Source: Acetobacter lovaniensis (lineage in GTDB: Bacteria > Pseudomonadota > Alphaproteobacteria > Acetobacterales > Acetobacteraceae). Taken from it: a stretch of DNA of 64,000 nt. Below, in pieces: positions 27,679 to 36,743 of the stretch. The stretch spans positions 1 to 64,000 of the forward strand of contig NZ_JACHIE010000010.1 of the NCBI RefSeq assembly GCF_014207635.1, given 5' to 3'. The translations under genes and the position numbers were made by a program. The notes under the pieces were generated by a model. That model was not told the DNA's origin. It made no database searches and saw nothing but the letters and a program-made list of their open reading frames with translations. Positions within the stretch are counted from its first letter, which is position 1. Every line of letters begins with the position of its first letter.

Positions 27679-28346
27679 ATGACTTTATTATCAGACCCTC
27701 AATCCGACCACGGAAACCGTGGAACGCACATTTGAACTTCATACGTCGCAGCAGATGCAGGCGATTGTCGAGCGTGCGGACCATGTGTGGAAGACCGACT
27801 GGAAAAAGCGCGGTATTGCCGAGCGCAAGATCATCATGTCCAAGGCTGCCGACCTGCTGCGCCGTGACCGCGAGACGCATGCCCGCCTGATCGCAACCGA
27901 AATGGGCAAGGCTCTGTCCGATGCGCTGGAAGAGATTGATATCACCGCTGATATTCTCTCTTTCTATGCGGAGGGCGCGGAGAAAATCCTTGCCCCTACG
28001 CATTTGGAGGTCAGGAAAGGTCACGCGAAGATCATCAACCAGCCGCTTGGCATCATCTACTGCATCGAGCCATGGAACTTCCCCTATTATCAGCTTGCCC
28101 GTGTGGCCGGACCGAACCTGATGGCAGGCAATGTGGTCATCACCAAGCATGCGCCCAGTGTGCCGCAATGTGCGCTGGCTTTTGAAAAGCTGTTTCACGA
28201 TGCGGGCGCGCCGGTTGGCGTCTATACCAACATCTTCCTCGACAATGACCAGTTTGCTGAACTGATCAAGGATTTTCGTATCCGTGGCGTCGCCCTGACC
28301 GGCAGCGAACGCGCGGGCCAGACGGTGGCGGCCGAAGCGGGTGCCG
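27679..28346 (+). pseudogene. succinate-semialdehyde dehydrogenase-type ALDH, truncated
   Basis: The N-terminal half of an aldehyde dehydrogenase: YQTLNPTTETVERTF, ATEMGKALSDALEEI, then IEPWNFPYYQLARVAGPNL with the catalytic Asn, and ALTGSERAGQTVAAEAGA. It stops at about 28,346, where sequence switches to an IS3 transposase start; the catalytic Cys half is missing. The 5' end is also damaged: the ATG at 27679 is one base out of frame with the conserved start, so a frameshift lies near 27,680-27,690. Non-functional. It probably formed an operon with the flavin reductase. Confidence 0.85.
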
Positions 28347-28744
28347 GTGTTCCTCAATGAAGCGCGTCATGGCCTGAACCGGCGGTCGAGTTCTCCTTCC
28401 GCAAAATATGCCGATGCCTTACGCAGAATTTCATTGGCCTGCCGCAGTTCGCGGTTTTCTTGCTCCAGTTGTCTGATCTTCACCCGATCAGGGAGGTCAC
28501 TTACTGCAGGCGCATTGGCCCGTTCATGTAAACGGGTCCATTTTGACAGCGTATCAGGGTGAATATCCAGCTTTGGCGCTATCATCATCACTGCAGACCA
28601 GCGTGACGGATGGTTTTTCTCTTCTTCCAGAACCATGCGAGTTGCACGGTCACGAAATTCCGGCGGAAAACGCTTCGATTTATTGCTCATGAATTCTTCT
28701 TACCTCACGGGTCTTGCTGTCTCCACAAAACCCGGGGCAATTCA
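28347..28744 (-). mobile_element. IS3-family element, left-end fragment, copy 1
   Basis: The fragment runs from the terminal repeat (on the minus strand TGAATTGCCCCGGG, outer end at 28744) through OrfA and the first codons of OrfB (MTRFIEEHR, beginning in the sequence before 28,373). Everything after that is deleted together with the 3' half of the dehydrogenase. It cannot transpose. Confidence 0.75.
28367..28690 (-). CDS. IS3-family transposase OrfA, copy 1
   Basis: A 107-aa helix-turn-helix protein with the IS3 OrfA pattern: KRFPPEFRDRATRMVLEEE, IHPDTLSKWTRLHERAN, a leucine-zipper stretch IRQLEQENRELRQANEILRK, and the ending AYFAEGELDRR. It is complete to its stop, but OrfB is gone, so no functional transposase is made. 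Compared with copy 2 it has one extra Met codon (VMMIAPK). Confidence 0.85.
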   Translation of the reverse strand: MSNKSKRFPPEFRDRATRMVLEEEKNHPSRWSAVMMIAPKLDIHPDTLSKWTRLHERANAPAVSDLPDRVKIRQLEQENRELRQANEILRKASAYFAEGELDRRFRP

Positions 28745-29011
28745 TGATTCCGTTCTCATTCATAAAGATATTATTCCATTGCTCCGGATAGGTTTTAAGT
28801 GCAAACGCGATTACCCTTCGCACTTTTTCACGATCATACTCAGCTACCACGTCAGCATATATCCTACCCTTGTTCAAAGCTTCCTTTCTCCGTGGGCATC
28901 TGTTTCGAAACCAAACCAGAGTTACTGTTGCCGATCCAATACAACTGACCGTAGCATATCGTTCGACTAAACTGCCGCCTTGCTCTCAGCCTAACTTGGC
29001 AAACGCCGACT
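28413..29011 (+). repeat. 0.6-kb direct duplication, copy 1
   Basis: It aligns with 30,186-30,779 over the whole length, differing by a 3-base and a 2-base insertion (599 versus 594 bp) plus scattered substitutions. The block includes the IS left end and about 267 bp of flanking DNA, so it is a segmental duplication, not two independent insertions. Confidence 0.8.
28745..28877 (-). pseudogene. N-terminal fragment of an unknown gene, cut by the IS end
   Basis: A TTG-started frame encodes MNKGRIYADVVAEYDREKVR and continues VIAFALKTYPEQWNNIF before running into the IS terminus at 28744. The second copy (30,541-30,645) has an ATG start and a 2-base deletion that shifts the frame. Not recognised. 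Confidence 0.4.
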
Positions 29012-29314
29012 TTCACTCTTTACCAACGTCCATTGATCACTATAGGTCCGTTTTCAGCTATTTATGTAACTACCGACTTCATTTTCATATGATTGCAAGG
29101 GGGCGCCATCATGGACAGAAATTCCCAATTCCTGTGCCAGAGTTTTATTCCCCGGAAAATATATTCTATTTTTCGGGGAATTAATATCAAATAAACACGC
29201 TTCAGTTAGATCTTGAATTGCCTAATTGTCTGACGCAATATCTTTCGATATCATATGGTGGTCTTGCAAAGCAACGACCATAACCCTGCCTCCAATACGA
29301 TAATTATAATTTCA
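29012..29314. other. AT-rich gap with an inverted repeat
   Basis: No coding frame is evident. It lies downstream of the immunity gene and contains the palindrome at 29,147-29,181. Confidence 0.4.
29147..29181. terminator. long hairpin downstream of the immunity gene
   Basis: ATTCCCCG plus AAAA pairs with TTTT plus CGGGGAAT around an AT-rich loop, a near-perfect 13-bp stem with one unpaired base on each side. It is positioned to end transcripts of the leftward Imm11 gene, but no T-run follows on that strand. Confidence 0.45.
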
Positions 29315-29992
29315 TTAAGGTTTCGACGCGCATCGAAAACTTAACCCCTTTAAGCCAGCACGTTTAAACGCTTCTCTGAATACATCATCTACAATAACGA
29401 AATCGGGATTAGTCTCAAGACGAAAGGCGTGGTGGCCGTTTACGATCGCTTCGTCGAAGAAAAGTTTGCTTAGACCGCCAACATAATGGATGCGTTTCCC
29501 TGACGTGCTCCGGCCGACACTGACTTCAGAGCGAGATTCGTCGACCGCGTCCAAAACGGGCAGGACGTCGCAGAGCCAAAGTGTAAGCGGTTCCTGATCT
29601 GGATCGACCTCCACCTCAGTTGCAAGGAAGCTAAAATCGGTCTCACTGATCGAAAGCAGAACCTGCCTGGCTCGGTCTGATATGATCCAGAAATAGCCAT
29701 TTTTTTGAAAATCAGCAAGTTTGCGTCCCAGACGCCTGCTGACATAAAACCGGGGCAGAACAGGATACTCGCAAAAACTTCGATTTAAAGAGTCAGGTGC
29801 GTTAATAAGCGGCCGCAGACCAGCGGACATGAGAGCGTCACTATTCATTAGCTTCCAACCTGCTGGATTCGCACGTGCCGGGCGAAGCAATATATAGAAC
29901 TTTCTAGATTTTGTTTTTACTGAAACGATCTTGCGGCCTTTCGGCTTTTCTAAATATTCATTTTCTACCATCGCTAATGTTCTCTGACTCAT
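29315..29992 (-). CDS. Imm11/DUF1629-type immunity protein
   Basis: About 225 aa. The DUF1629 (Imm11) pattern is visible: YFWIISDRARQVLLSISETD, LWLCDVLPVLDAVDESRS, GKRIHYVGGLSKLFFDEAIV, HAFRLETNPDFVIVDDVFRE and AFKRAGLKGLSFR. Imm11 proteins are predicted immunity partners of polymorphic toxins. The start at MSQRTLAMV has GGGGA upstream; an alternative GTG at 30034 overlaps the stop of an upstream remnant (GTGA), suggesting original coupling to a toxin-type gene. The surrounding IS fragments show that the upstream gene was lost. AT-richer than its neighbours, probably acquired. Confidence 0.7.
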   Translation of the reverse strand: MSQRTLAMVENEYLEKPKGRKIVSVKTKSRKFYILLRPARANPAGWKLMNSDALMSAGLRPLINAPDSLNRSFCEYPVLPRFYVSRRLGRKLADFQKNGYFWIISDRARQVLLSISETDFSFLATEVEVDPDQEPLTLWLCDVLPVLDAVDESRSEVSVGRSTSGKRIHYVGGLSKLFFDEAIVNGHHAFRLETNPDFVIVDDVFREAFKRAGLKGLSFRCASKP

Positions 29993-30030
29993 TTTTTGTT
30001 TCCCCACGCTGCGCTCGGTCTGCGACCCCT

Positions 30031-30186
30031 TCACTTCGTTGTCGCTAATTGACTTGCGCCAAGTGTTGCCGCGATAACGGGCAAATTGTCAAAACGGGTT
30101 GAATTCTGGAGATGCACCTCGATGCGGTCGCTCTCCGAGACGCCGAAGGTGCTGCCTTCTTTCAGCACCGGGCCGTTCTGCAGCAG
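30031..30186 (-). pseudogene. C-terminal remnant of a gene coupled to Imm11, possibly a toxin
   Basis: On the minus strand an open frame enters from the IS fragment boundary at 30,186, encodes about 51 residues including NGPVLKEGSTFGVSESDRIE and FDNLPVIAATLGASQLATTK, and stops at 30031-30033 overlapping a possible GTG start of the immunity gene. Gene order and overlap are those of a toxin-immunity pair. The residues themselves are not a family I recognise. Confidence 0.4.
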
Positions 30187-30514
30187 ATGCCTTACGCAGA
30201 ATTTCATTGGCCTGCCGCAGTTCGCGGTTTTCTTGCTCCAGTTGTCTGATCTTCACCCGATCAGGGAGGTCACTTACTGCAGGCGCATTGGCCCGTTCAT
30301 GTAAACGGGCCCATTTTGACAGCGTATCAGGGTGAATATCCAGCTTTGGCGCTATCATCACTGCAGACCAGCGTGACGGATGGTTTTTCTCTTCTTCCAG
30401 AACCATGCGAGTTGCACGGTCACGAAATTCCGGCGGAAAACGCTTCGATTTATTGCTCATGAATTCTTCTTACCTCACGGGTCTTGCTGTCTCCACAAAA
30501 CCCGGGGCAATTCA
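30186..30514 (-). mobile_element. IS3-family element, left-end fragment, copy 2, with truncated OrfA
   Basis: The same IS left end as copy 1 (terminal repeat ending at 30514, OrfA start at 30460). OrfA is cut after ILRKASA at about 30,186, where the tail of the toxin-like gene begins. It keeps a single Met where copy 1 has two. Confidence 0.75.
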
Positions 30515-30779
30515 TGATTCCGTTCTCATTCATAAAGATATTATTCCATTGCTCCGGATAGGTTAAGTGCAAACGCGATTGCCCTTCGCACTTTTTCACG
30601 ATCATACTCAGCTACCACGTCAGCATATATCCGACTCCTGTTCATAGCTTCCTTTCTCCGTGAGCATCTGTTTCGAAACCAAACCAGAGTTGCTATTGCC
30701 GACCCAACACAACTGACTGTGGCGGATCGTCCCACTAAACTGCCGACTTGCTCTCAGCCTAACTCGACAAACGCCGACT
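30186..30779 (+). repeat. 0.6-kb direct duplication, copy 2
   Basis: Partner of 28,413-29,011. The two copies, in direct orientation, bracket the Imm11 locus; recombination between them would delete it. Confidence 0.8.
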
Positions 30780-30835
30780 GTATCCAACCGCATCAGTAAG
30801 ACATATTTACAACTCCGCATCGGACAAGATTTTTA

Positions 30836-31003
30836 CTAGGGCATGGGCCATGCTTCCAGTTCCCCGGTGGTGGGGTCTCTGGGGCGTAGGCAGACGTGAT
30901 ACGCCAGAGCAGCCGGTTTGATGGAGGCCCCATGGCGGTCCAGACAAGCGGAACTGGCCGCCAGCCGGGGATGGATGTCGCCCTGATATTCCATTGTATC
31001 CAT
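30836..31003 (-). CDS. hypothetical 55-aa protein
   Basis: A short GC-rich frame starting MDTMEYQGDIHPRLAASSAC and ending TTGELEAWPMP. It contrasts with the AT-rich surroundings and has acceptable codon use, but there is no clear Shine-Dalgarno and I know no family. It may be a remnant of the recipient genome at the island edge. Confidence 0.25.
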   Translation of the reverse strand: MDTMEYQGDIHPRLAASSACLDRHGASIKPAALAYHVCLRPRDPTTGELEAWPMP

Positions 31004-31066
31004 GTTCAGTTTGCATTGGGATAAATGGGTTGATAATGAAGGCCTTTATCGTTGACTAGGTAAGAC

Positions 31067-32071
31067 ATGAACATGACTTGCGATGATGGCTCCCTTTCTC
31101 CAATGAGGCAAAACGCGCCCCGTTTGGCGATCGTCATGCCTTGTTATAATGAACAGGAAATTCTGGGGTCAACGATTTCGCATGTAAAAGATTTTTACGC
31201 GAGCTGCATTGATGATGGAGTAATTAGTAAAGATAGCTATATTTTACTTGTAGATGATGGAAGTAAAGATAAAACGTGGAATATTATTTGCAGTCAGTCA
31301 AAATCTAGTGGATTGAACATTGTAGGATTAAAGCTTTCTCGCAATAAAGGGCATCAGACGGCACTTCTTGCAGGTCTGGACGCAGCAACGGATTGCGATG
31401 TTATTGTGAGCATGGATGCAGATTTGCAAGACGACATTCAGGCCATAAGAGGGATGATTGCGTGCTGGAAAAATGGATTTGATGTCGTTTACGGAGTCCG
31501 TAACGATAGAACCAGCGATACCTTCTTTAAACGAGAAACAGCACAGTTTTTTTATCGGTTAATGCGGTTTATGGGCGTTAACTTAATCTCAAATCATGCA
31601 GATTTCCGGATGATGGACAAGAGGGCTCTGGAAGCTCTTTTGGAGTATCCTGAGCGCAACTTATTCCTGCGTGGTCTTGTTCCACTTATTGGCTTTCAAT
31701 CCACAACAGTGGAATATGCACGCCTGGAACGCATGGCAGGAGAAACAAAATATCCAATATCAAGAATGCTTGCGTTAGCTGTTGAAGGCATTACGTCTTT
31801 CAGTGTAACGCCGCTGAGGTTTATTTCGCTCACTGGTTTTCTAATTTCTATATTCTCATTTTTAATGATTTCTTACGCTCTGTTTGGAAAAATCAGCGGT
31901 CATACCGTTCCTGGCTGGGCATCTGTTACAATAGCTATATTTTTTATGGGCGGCGTTCAAATGCTCTCTCTGGGAGTGGTTGGAGAATACATAGGGAAAA
32001 TTTATCTGGAAACCAAGCGACGTCCCAGATATCACATTGAAAAAATCACAAATTTAGATATTCCGTCATAA
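31067..32071 (+). CDS. GtrB-like polyprenyl-phosphate glycosyltransferase (GT2)
   Basis: A 334-aa family 2 glycosyltransferase. The N-terminal GT-A domain shows RLAIVMPCYNEQEILGSTIS, ILLVDDGSKDKTW, SMDADLQDD (DxD metal site) and HADFRMMDKRALEAL; two hydrophobic C-terminal segments (FISLTGFLISIFSFLMISY and the following one) anchor it in the inner membrane. Such proteins transfer a sugar to undecaprenyl phosphate for later use on lipopolysaccharide or glycoproteins. The usual GtrA flippase and GtrC transferase are not nearby. AT-rich codon use unlike the downstream genes suggests transfer. Confidence 0.85.
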   Translation: MNMTCDDGSLSPMRQNAPRLAIVMPCYNEQEILGSTISHVKDFYASCIDDGVISKDSYILLVDDGSKDKTWNIICSQSKSSGLNIVGLKLSRNKGHQTALLAGLDAATDCDVIVSMDADLQDDIQAIRGMIACWKNGFDVVYGVRNDRTSDTFFKRETAQFFYRLMRFMGVNLISNHADFRMMDKRALEALLEYPERNLFLRGLVPLIGFQSTTVEYARLERMAGETKYPISRMLALAVEGITSFSVTPLRFISLTGFLISIFSFLMISYALFGKISGHTVPGWASVTIAIFFMGGVQMLSLGVVGEYIGKIYLETKRRPRYHIEKITNLDIPS

Positions 32072-32417
32072 TATATGAGTGTATGGATAATTCCATTGGT
32101 AATTTATATTTAGAGAATTACCTATATATTGCGCAGAGTGTCATATTTTAGGTTATCAGGTCTATCCAAATGCTTCCCATGCAGGAAAAACTGGAGATCT
32201 TCAGGTAACCATGAGTTTATGGATGAATGTCCAAACAGCAACTCGGGGTGAAGAGAGCGCGATTTTGTAGAGGGGTTTGGCCATGCCGTTCTTCGCTGCT
32301 GCCCGGGCCAGACCTGTTGCCCATATGCTGAAGGCCACGGGCTGAGTGTACAGAGGTGCCGTTTAGAGTGGCCCTTCTGCAGGGGGCGCTTCATCAGATA
32401 TGCGGAAAGAGGATGGG
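32072..32417. other. intergenic stretch with a short hairpin
   Basis: No supported gene. Composition changes from AT-rich to GC-rich near 32,220, probably the right edge of the acquired region. A 7-bp stem (GGTAATT / AATTACC) at 32,098-32,122 could help end the gtrB-like transcript. Confidence 0.4.
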
Positions 32418-33530
32418 ATGGAAAAAAGATGCATGCTTCTGATCTTTCCATTCCTGATTATGAGCGGAGCAGTGCAGGCAGCAGCGCCTTCTTATGACGC
32501 GTATGGGTCATGGTTGGTCGCATGTGACAACGCCCTGACCTGCGAAGCCAAAGGATTTTTGCTGGGTGATGATGTTACCTCAATCATGTCAGACAAAGAG
32601 CCAGAGACCGCGCCAGTCAATGGAGCGGTTGACCTGCGCTTTATTCGTGGTGCCGGACCGAATGGCGTGATTGAGGCGCGGCTGACCGCAGATTTTTCCT
32701 TTGGTCTGAGCGACCTGCGTATGGACGGCACGCCGCTATTGCTGGACCGTTCCGCATGGACACTCAACACACGGGATGGTGTCAGCACCCTTTTTAGTAA
32801 GCGGCCTGAAGTTGTTGCAATGTTTGTGGCGCAGTTGTGCAACGCGAACAGGGTGCAGGTGGGGGACGCGATTGTGCCGTTGAGCGGGCTCAGTGCCGCA
32901 TTGCTGCGTATGGATGATCGTCAGGGAAGAGTGGGCGGCGCAACCGCACTGATCGGCATGGGACCAAAAGCAGCCGACCTTGTACCTCCCGCGCCGCTGC
33001 TGTCGCCTGTTCCATCTGCTCAGCACGCTATTCTTCTTGCCCGCATGGAGCGTGATCGCTTGCTGGCATGGACAAAAAGGGCGCAGGCCAGATTCATAAA
33101 AAAGCAGGGTTGTGACAGCCCGGATCAAGAAACTGGTGATCTTCTGGAAGCAGAGGTTTACGGGCTGGACAAGAATAATGCGCTTGTTCTGGTCGGGTGC
33201 AGGGTGGCAGCATATCAGGATATGTTTCTGGTTTTTGTTGTACCTCGCACAGGTCATGGCCGCCCAGAGCCCGCGGGTCTTCCAGGCCCCGTTCTGAGCA
33301 AGAAGGATACGGGTGATGAAGGAGGCGTTGTGGTAAGCCCTGATTTTGATGGGGGAACTGCAACTCTTACGGATTTTTATAAAGGCATGGGACAGGCTTA
33401 CTGTGGTGCTTCTCATGCATGGCGGTGGGACGGCCACCACTTCGTTCTGACGGGAATGACTTTTCAGCTTGGCTGTGGTGGCAGCGCGTCGGGTGACTGG
33501 CCTACTCTGTACCGATCCAAGGTCCAGTAA
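32418..33530 (+). CDS. exported DUF1176 family protein
   Basis: A 370-aa protein with a signal peptide (IMSGAVQAAA). The beginning of the mature protein (YGSWLVACDNALTCEAKGF) and the end (GASHAWRWDGHHFVLTGMTF) are typical of DUF1176, a periplasmic family of unknown function. The start at MEKRCMLL is preferred because GAGG stands 7 bases upstream; an earlier in-frame ATG at 32400 lacks a ribosome site. It stands alone. Confidence 0.78.
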   Translation: MEKRCMLLIFPFLIMSGAVQAAAPSYDAYGSWLVACDNALTCEAKGFLLGDDVTSIMSDKEPETAPVNGAVDLRFIRGAGPNGVIEARLTADFSFGLSDLRMDGTPLLLDRSAWTLNTRDGVSTLFSKRPEVVAMFVAQLCNANRVQVGDAIVPLSGLSAALLRMDDRQGRVGGATALIGMGPKAADLVPPAPLLSPVPSAQHAILLARMERDRLLAWTKRAQARFIKKQGCDSPDQETGDLLEAEVYGLDKNNALVLVGCRVAAYQDMFLVFVVPRTGHGRPEPAGLPGPVLSKKDTGDEGGVVVSPDFDGGTATLTDFYKGMGQAYCGASHAWRWDGHHFVLTGMTFQLGCGGSASGDWPTLYRSKVQ

Positions 33531-34006
33531 AGGGGGCAGGAGATGGAATGGGCTCGATTCTGTCTGTACAAATACTTGTCCAGCCGCTTCAGTATGAGTG
33601 GGTGATGAAGGAGAGCAGCCCATAATCACGCGGGCGGATATGTCATGATAAAAGTGGCATCTACAAAGTCCGGCCATGTGGAAATGTCAGTAAAATCCGA
33701 ATCCCACAGCCTGCGGGGAGTATGGAACTGGCGTTGCGCCAGCCTTTGCGGACAAAGGTGCAGCAGATCAGGCCGGGTGGTTCTGCCTCATCGGTCCACA
33801 TGATAAAAGCCATATAGATGGCGCAAAACAGCCAGTTTTGCGTAAGTTAGTCATGGGCTGGCCTGATCTGGTGGGGAGGCTATCTGTTGCGTTTTCGCAA
33901 CGTTATGCAGAATTGGCGCGGCAGATATGTTTTTTCTATATCATTCCTATTCCGAAATGTAATACGGCGGATGGAGCAATAATGCTTCACAAGTGGGACA
34001 TGAAAC
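33531..34006. other. intergenic stretch upstream of the receptor/oxidase module
   Basis: The 475 bases hold no intact gene. On the minus strand around 33,660-33,830 a frame encodes AIYMAFIMWTDEAEPPGLIC and stops, possibly a gene remnant. The last 150 bases are AT-richer and should contain the promoter of the TonB receptor. Confidence 0.35.
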
Positions 34007-36646
34007 ATGCGATTAGCGCGCCGCTTTTCTCTGCTTGCCACCACACTCTGCACCGTTCTGCCTTCGCTTTCTGTGGCTGAAACGACAGGTACTGCTACAA
34101 CACATCGGAAAATTCAGCACGAACAGTCCGGGAAGGTCGCGGCTAAGTCGACAGGTCCCGCTACAACGGCAGCCTCAACACAGGCGGCCCGCAAAAAGGA
34201 CGACACAAGAGCTTTATATGCAGGGGATGTCGAAACCGTTAACGTTTCAACCGGCACCCACTCGACCAACCGTAAGGCAAGGCAAAGCTCGTCCCCTGTG
34301 ACCGTTGTAACGGCCGCGACCCTGCGCCGTTCGGGGCAGGTTAATCTGGCAGATTCGCTGGTACGGACATACGCGTCGATCAACGTGCAGGCCATGGCCG
34401 CTGACAGTGCCGCGCTCACATCTTCCATTCAGATGCGTGGTCTCAACCCGAACGAAGTGCTGGTTCTTGTTGATGGCAAGCGCCGTCATTCCACGGCAAA
34501 CATCGTGGCAGACGCGGGCCCCCAGTTTGGTTCGACGGGCGTTGACCTGAACATGATTCCAGCAAATGCGATTGACCATATTGAAGTGCTGGAAGACGGT
34601 GCCGCCGCCATGTATGGTTCAGACGCCATTGCGGGCGTTGTGAATATTATTACCAAAAAAGAAGACCACGGCCTGCATATGTCGGCCCAGACCGGGGCCA
34701 ATGCCTATAACGGTGATGGCTGGCAGTATCAGTTGAACGCAGATGGCGGGCTGAAACTGGGGGAAGATGGTTATATCCATCTTTCAGGCCAGATCACGCA
34801 TACAGATCATTACGTTGTCAAAACTAAAGATCACCGTTTGCTGGGGTATTGGCCCGATGGTGCAACCACAACCGGGTATTATAACGGTGTGGTACCCAAC
34901 GCCATGCAGGTGCCGCTTGATTCCAACAAGATCATGAGCACGCCCGAAGAAACGCGGGAAAATCTTGGCATTGATTTTGGTAAGAAAATTACTGACGCCA
35001 TTCAGTTCTATGGTCTGATCACGTACGCGCACCGTTATGGGGAAGCATACGAAAACTACCGCATTCCCACCATCGCGCCGACCTATTATCCTTCTGGTTT
35101 TTCCCCGCTCGAAACCATTCAGGAAAACGATTACGCAGCGACCATTGGCCTTAAAGGCGACAGCCTGTTCGGCTTTGACTGGGATCTGAGCACCACTTAC
35201 GGCGCTGACGAAACCAAGATCGGCAATAAAAATACCGCCAATACAGGCATGCTGTCGTCTTCCTGCTCGTCGGATAGCACATCGGCCAACTATTCACCGC
35301 TTGGATGTGGCTGGACCCCGACAATCGTGCGCGCAGAAACATACCGGCTGGCACAGTGGACCAATAATCTCGATTTCCGGCGGCATTTCAACATTGCCCA
35401 GAAAGTTCCGATGCTGCTGGCCTTTGGTGGTGAACACCGGCTGGAAACGTATGACCTGACAGCAGGGGACGAGGCATCCTACCTTCTGGGCGGCACGCAG
35501 GGCTATGCAGGTATCGGCCCACAGAGTTCAGGGAGCTGGAGCCGTGACATCTGGGCAGGTTATGTGGATGGTGACTTCCATCCGCTCAAAAACTGGGATC
35601 TGGATTTTGCCGGGCGTTTTGAGCATTACACAGACGTTGGAAATGCGGAAAACGGCAAGGTTTCCTCCCGTTATGATGTAACCCGGCGTATTGCCTTCCG
35701 CGGGACCATCAGCACGGGTTTCCGTGCGCCGACACTGCCGGAGCAGCATTATTCCGCCATGAACGTGGACCCCAACGGCGCTTCCGGCCTGTTGCCGGTT
35801 GATTCGGCCGCGGCCAGCGCACTGGGGGCGAGCAAGCTTAAACCGGAACGTTCTGTCAGCGCCAGCGGTGGTATTGTTATCGAGCCTATCAACGGCTTTC
35901 ATATCGAAGCGGACGTTTACCAGATCAACCTGCGTGACCGTATTGTCGGTGGCGGTACGGTCAATGGCGCCAGCGCGATTTCGGCCATTGAGCAGCTTGG
36001 TTATCTGCTGCCCTCCAATGGTCTGATTGCTGACAACGTGTCAGCATATTTCATGACCAACGGAGCCAGCACCCGTACGCAGGGTCTGGATATCAAGGCT
36101 GATTATACCTTCCGCTTCCGCAAGGCGGGTACTCTGGCGCTGACCATGGCGCTTGACCTCAACCGGACGCGCCTGCACCATAATTCACTGGATGCAAATG
36201 GTAATCCTTTGCTGAATGCACAGAACGTTTCTTACATCACAACGGCCTATCCACGTAGCAAGATTATCCTGAACGCATTCTACCGTTACAAGAACTGGGA
36301 CTTTAACGTGCGTGAAACGCGGTATGGCGAAACAACGTCCATGCTGACCTACTATGACTGGCAGAACCAGAACACACTCTGCGCGGGTGGTGGAAAGCTG
36401 GCTTACTCCAATACCTGCTTCAACCAGTTCAAGAACACACCACGCTGGATGACCGATATTGAAATTGGCTACCGCTTTAACAAAAACTGGCACATGGCTG
36501 TTGGCGTGAACAACATTGCCGATGTCAAACCCCGTATGGTTGCGCAGATCAACAACTCCCGTGGCGCACAGCCGTACGACCAGTTCTCTCTTCAGGTGCC
36601 GATTACGGGTGCCTACTACTATGGTCGCCTGAACGCAGACTTCTAA
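34007..36646 (+). CDS. TonB-dependent receptor of the amine-oxidase module
   Basis: An 879-aa outer-membrane receptor. Signal peptide (MRLARRFSLLATTL to LSVAETT), a Thr/Ala/Lys-rich linker, a plug (SSPVTVVTAATLRRSGQVNL, IQMRGLNPNEVLVLVDGKRR, IEVLEDGAAAMYGSDAIAG) and a barrel ending in GRLNADF. It resembles the first receptor at 2,969-5,389 in type. A terminator-like hairpin follows, then the oxidase, cytochrome and RidA genes on the same strand, so it probably imports the substrate of the oxidase. Confidence 0.87.
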   Translation: MRLARRFSLLATTLCTVLPSLSVAETTGTATTHRKIQHEQSGKVAAKSTGPATTAASTQAARKKDDTRALYAGDVETVNVSTGTHSTNRKARQSSSPVTVVTAATLRRSGQVNLADSLVRTYASINVQAMAADSAALTSSIQMRGLNPNEVLVLVDGKRRHSTANIVADAGPQFGSTGVDLNMIPANAIDHIEVLEDGAAAMYGSDAIAGVVNIITKKEDHGLHMSAQTGANAYNGDGWQYQLNADGGLKLGEDGYIHLSGQITHTDHYVVKTKDHRLLGYWPDGATTTGYYNGVVPNAMQVPLDSNKIMSTPEETRENLGIDFGKKITDAIQFYGLITYAHRYGEAYENYRIPTIAPTYYPSGFSPLETIQENDYAATIGLKGDSLFGFDWDLSTTYGADETKIGNKNTANTGMLSSSCSSDSTSANYSPLGCGWTPTIVRAETYRLAQWTNNLDFRRHFNIAQKVPMLLAFGGEHRLETYDLTAGDEASYLLGGTQGYAGIGPQSSGSWSRDIWAGYVDGDFHPLKNWDLDFAGRFEHYTDVGNAENGKVSSRYDVTRRIAFRGTISTGFRAPTLPEQHYSAMNVDPNGASGLLPVDSAAASALGASKLKPERSVSASGGIVIEPINGFHIEADVYQINLRDRIVGGGTVNGASAISAIEQLGYLLPSNGLIADNVSAYFMTNGASTRTQGLDIKADYTFRFRKAGTLALTMALDLNRTRLHHNSLDANGNPLLNAQNVSYITTAYPRSKIILNAFYRYKNWDFNVRETRYGETTSMLTYYDWQNQNTLCAGGGKLAYSNTCFNQFKNTPRWMTDIEIGYRFNKNWHMAVGVNNIADVKPRMVAQINNSRGAQPYDQFSLQVPITGAYYYGRLNADF

Positions 36647-36654
36647 AACAGGCT

Positions 36655-36692
36655 ATACATGACGTATGTTTTCATGCGTCATGTATTTTTTT
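36655..36692 (+). terminator. intrinsic terminator after the TonB receptor gene
   Basis: ATACATGACG pairs perfectly with CGTCATGTAT and is followed at once by a seven-T run. This is the most classical Rho-independent terminator in the window. It lies between the receptor gene and the oxidase operon, so it probably lowers expression of the downstream genes relative to the receptor, or they have their own promoter. Confidence 0.8.
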
Positions 36693-36743
36693 CCGGTTCG
36701 GTCTTACCGGAACCGTGGGTAAAAGAAAAAGCAGGGATACTCA

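Noticed and set aside
28367..28690. Functional IS3 insertion sequence
   Set aside because: Only OrfA and a few OrfB codons remain; the right end is deleted.
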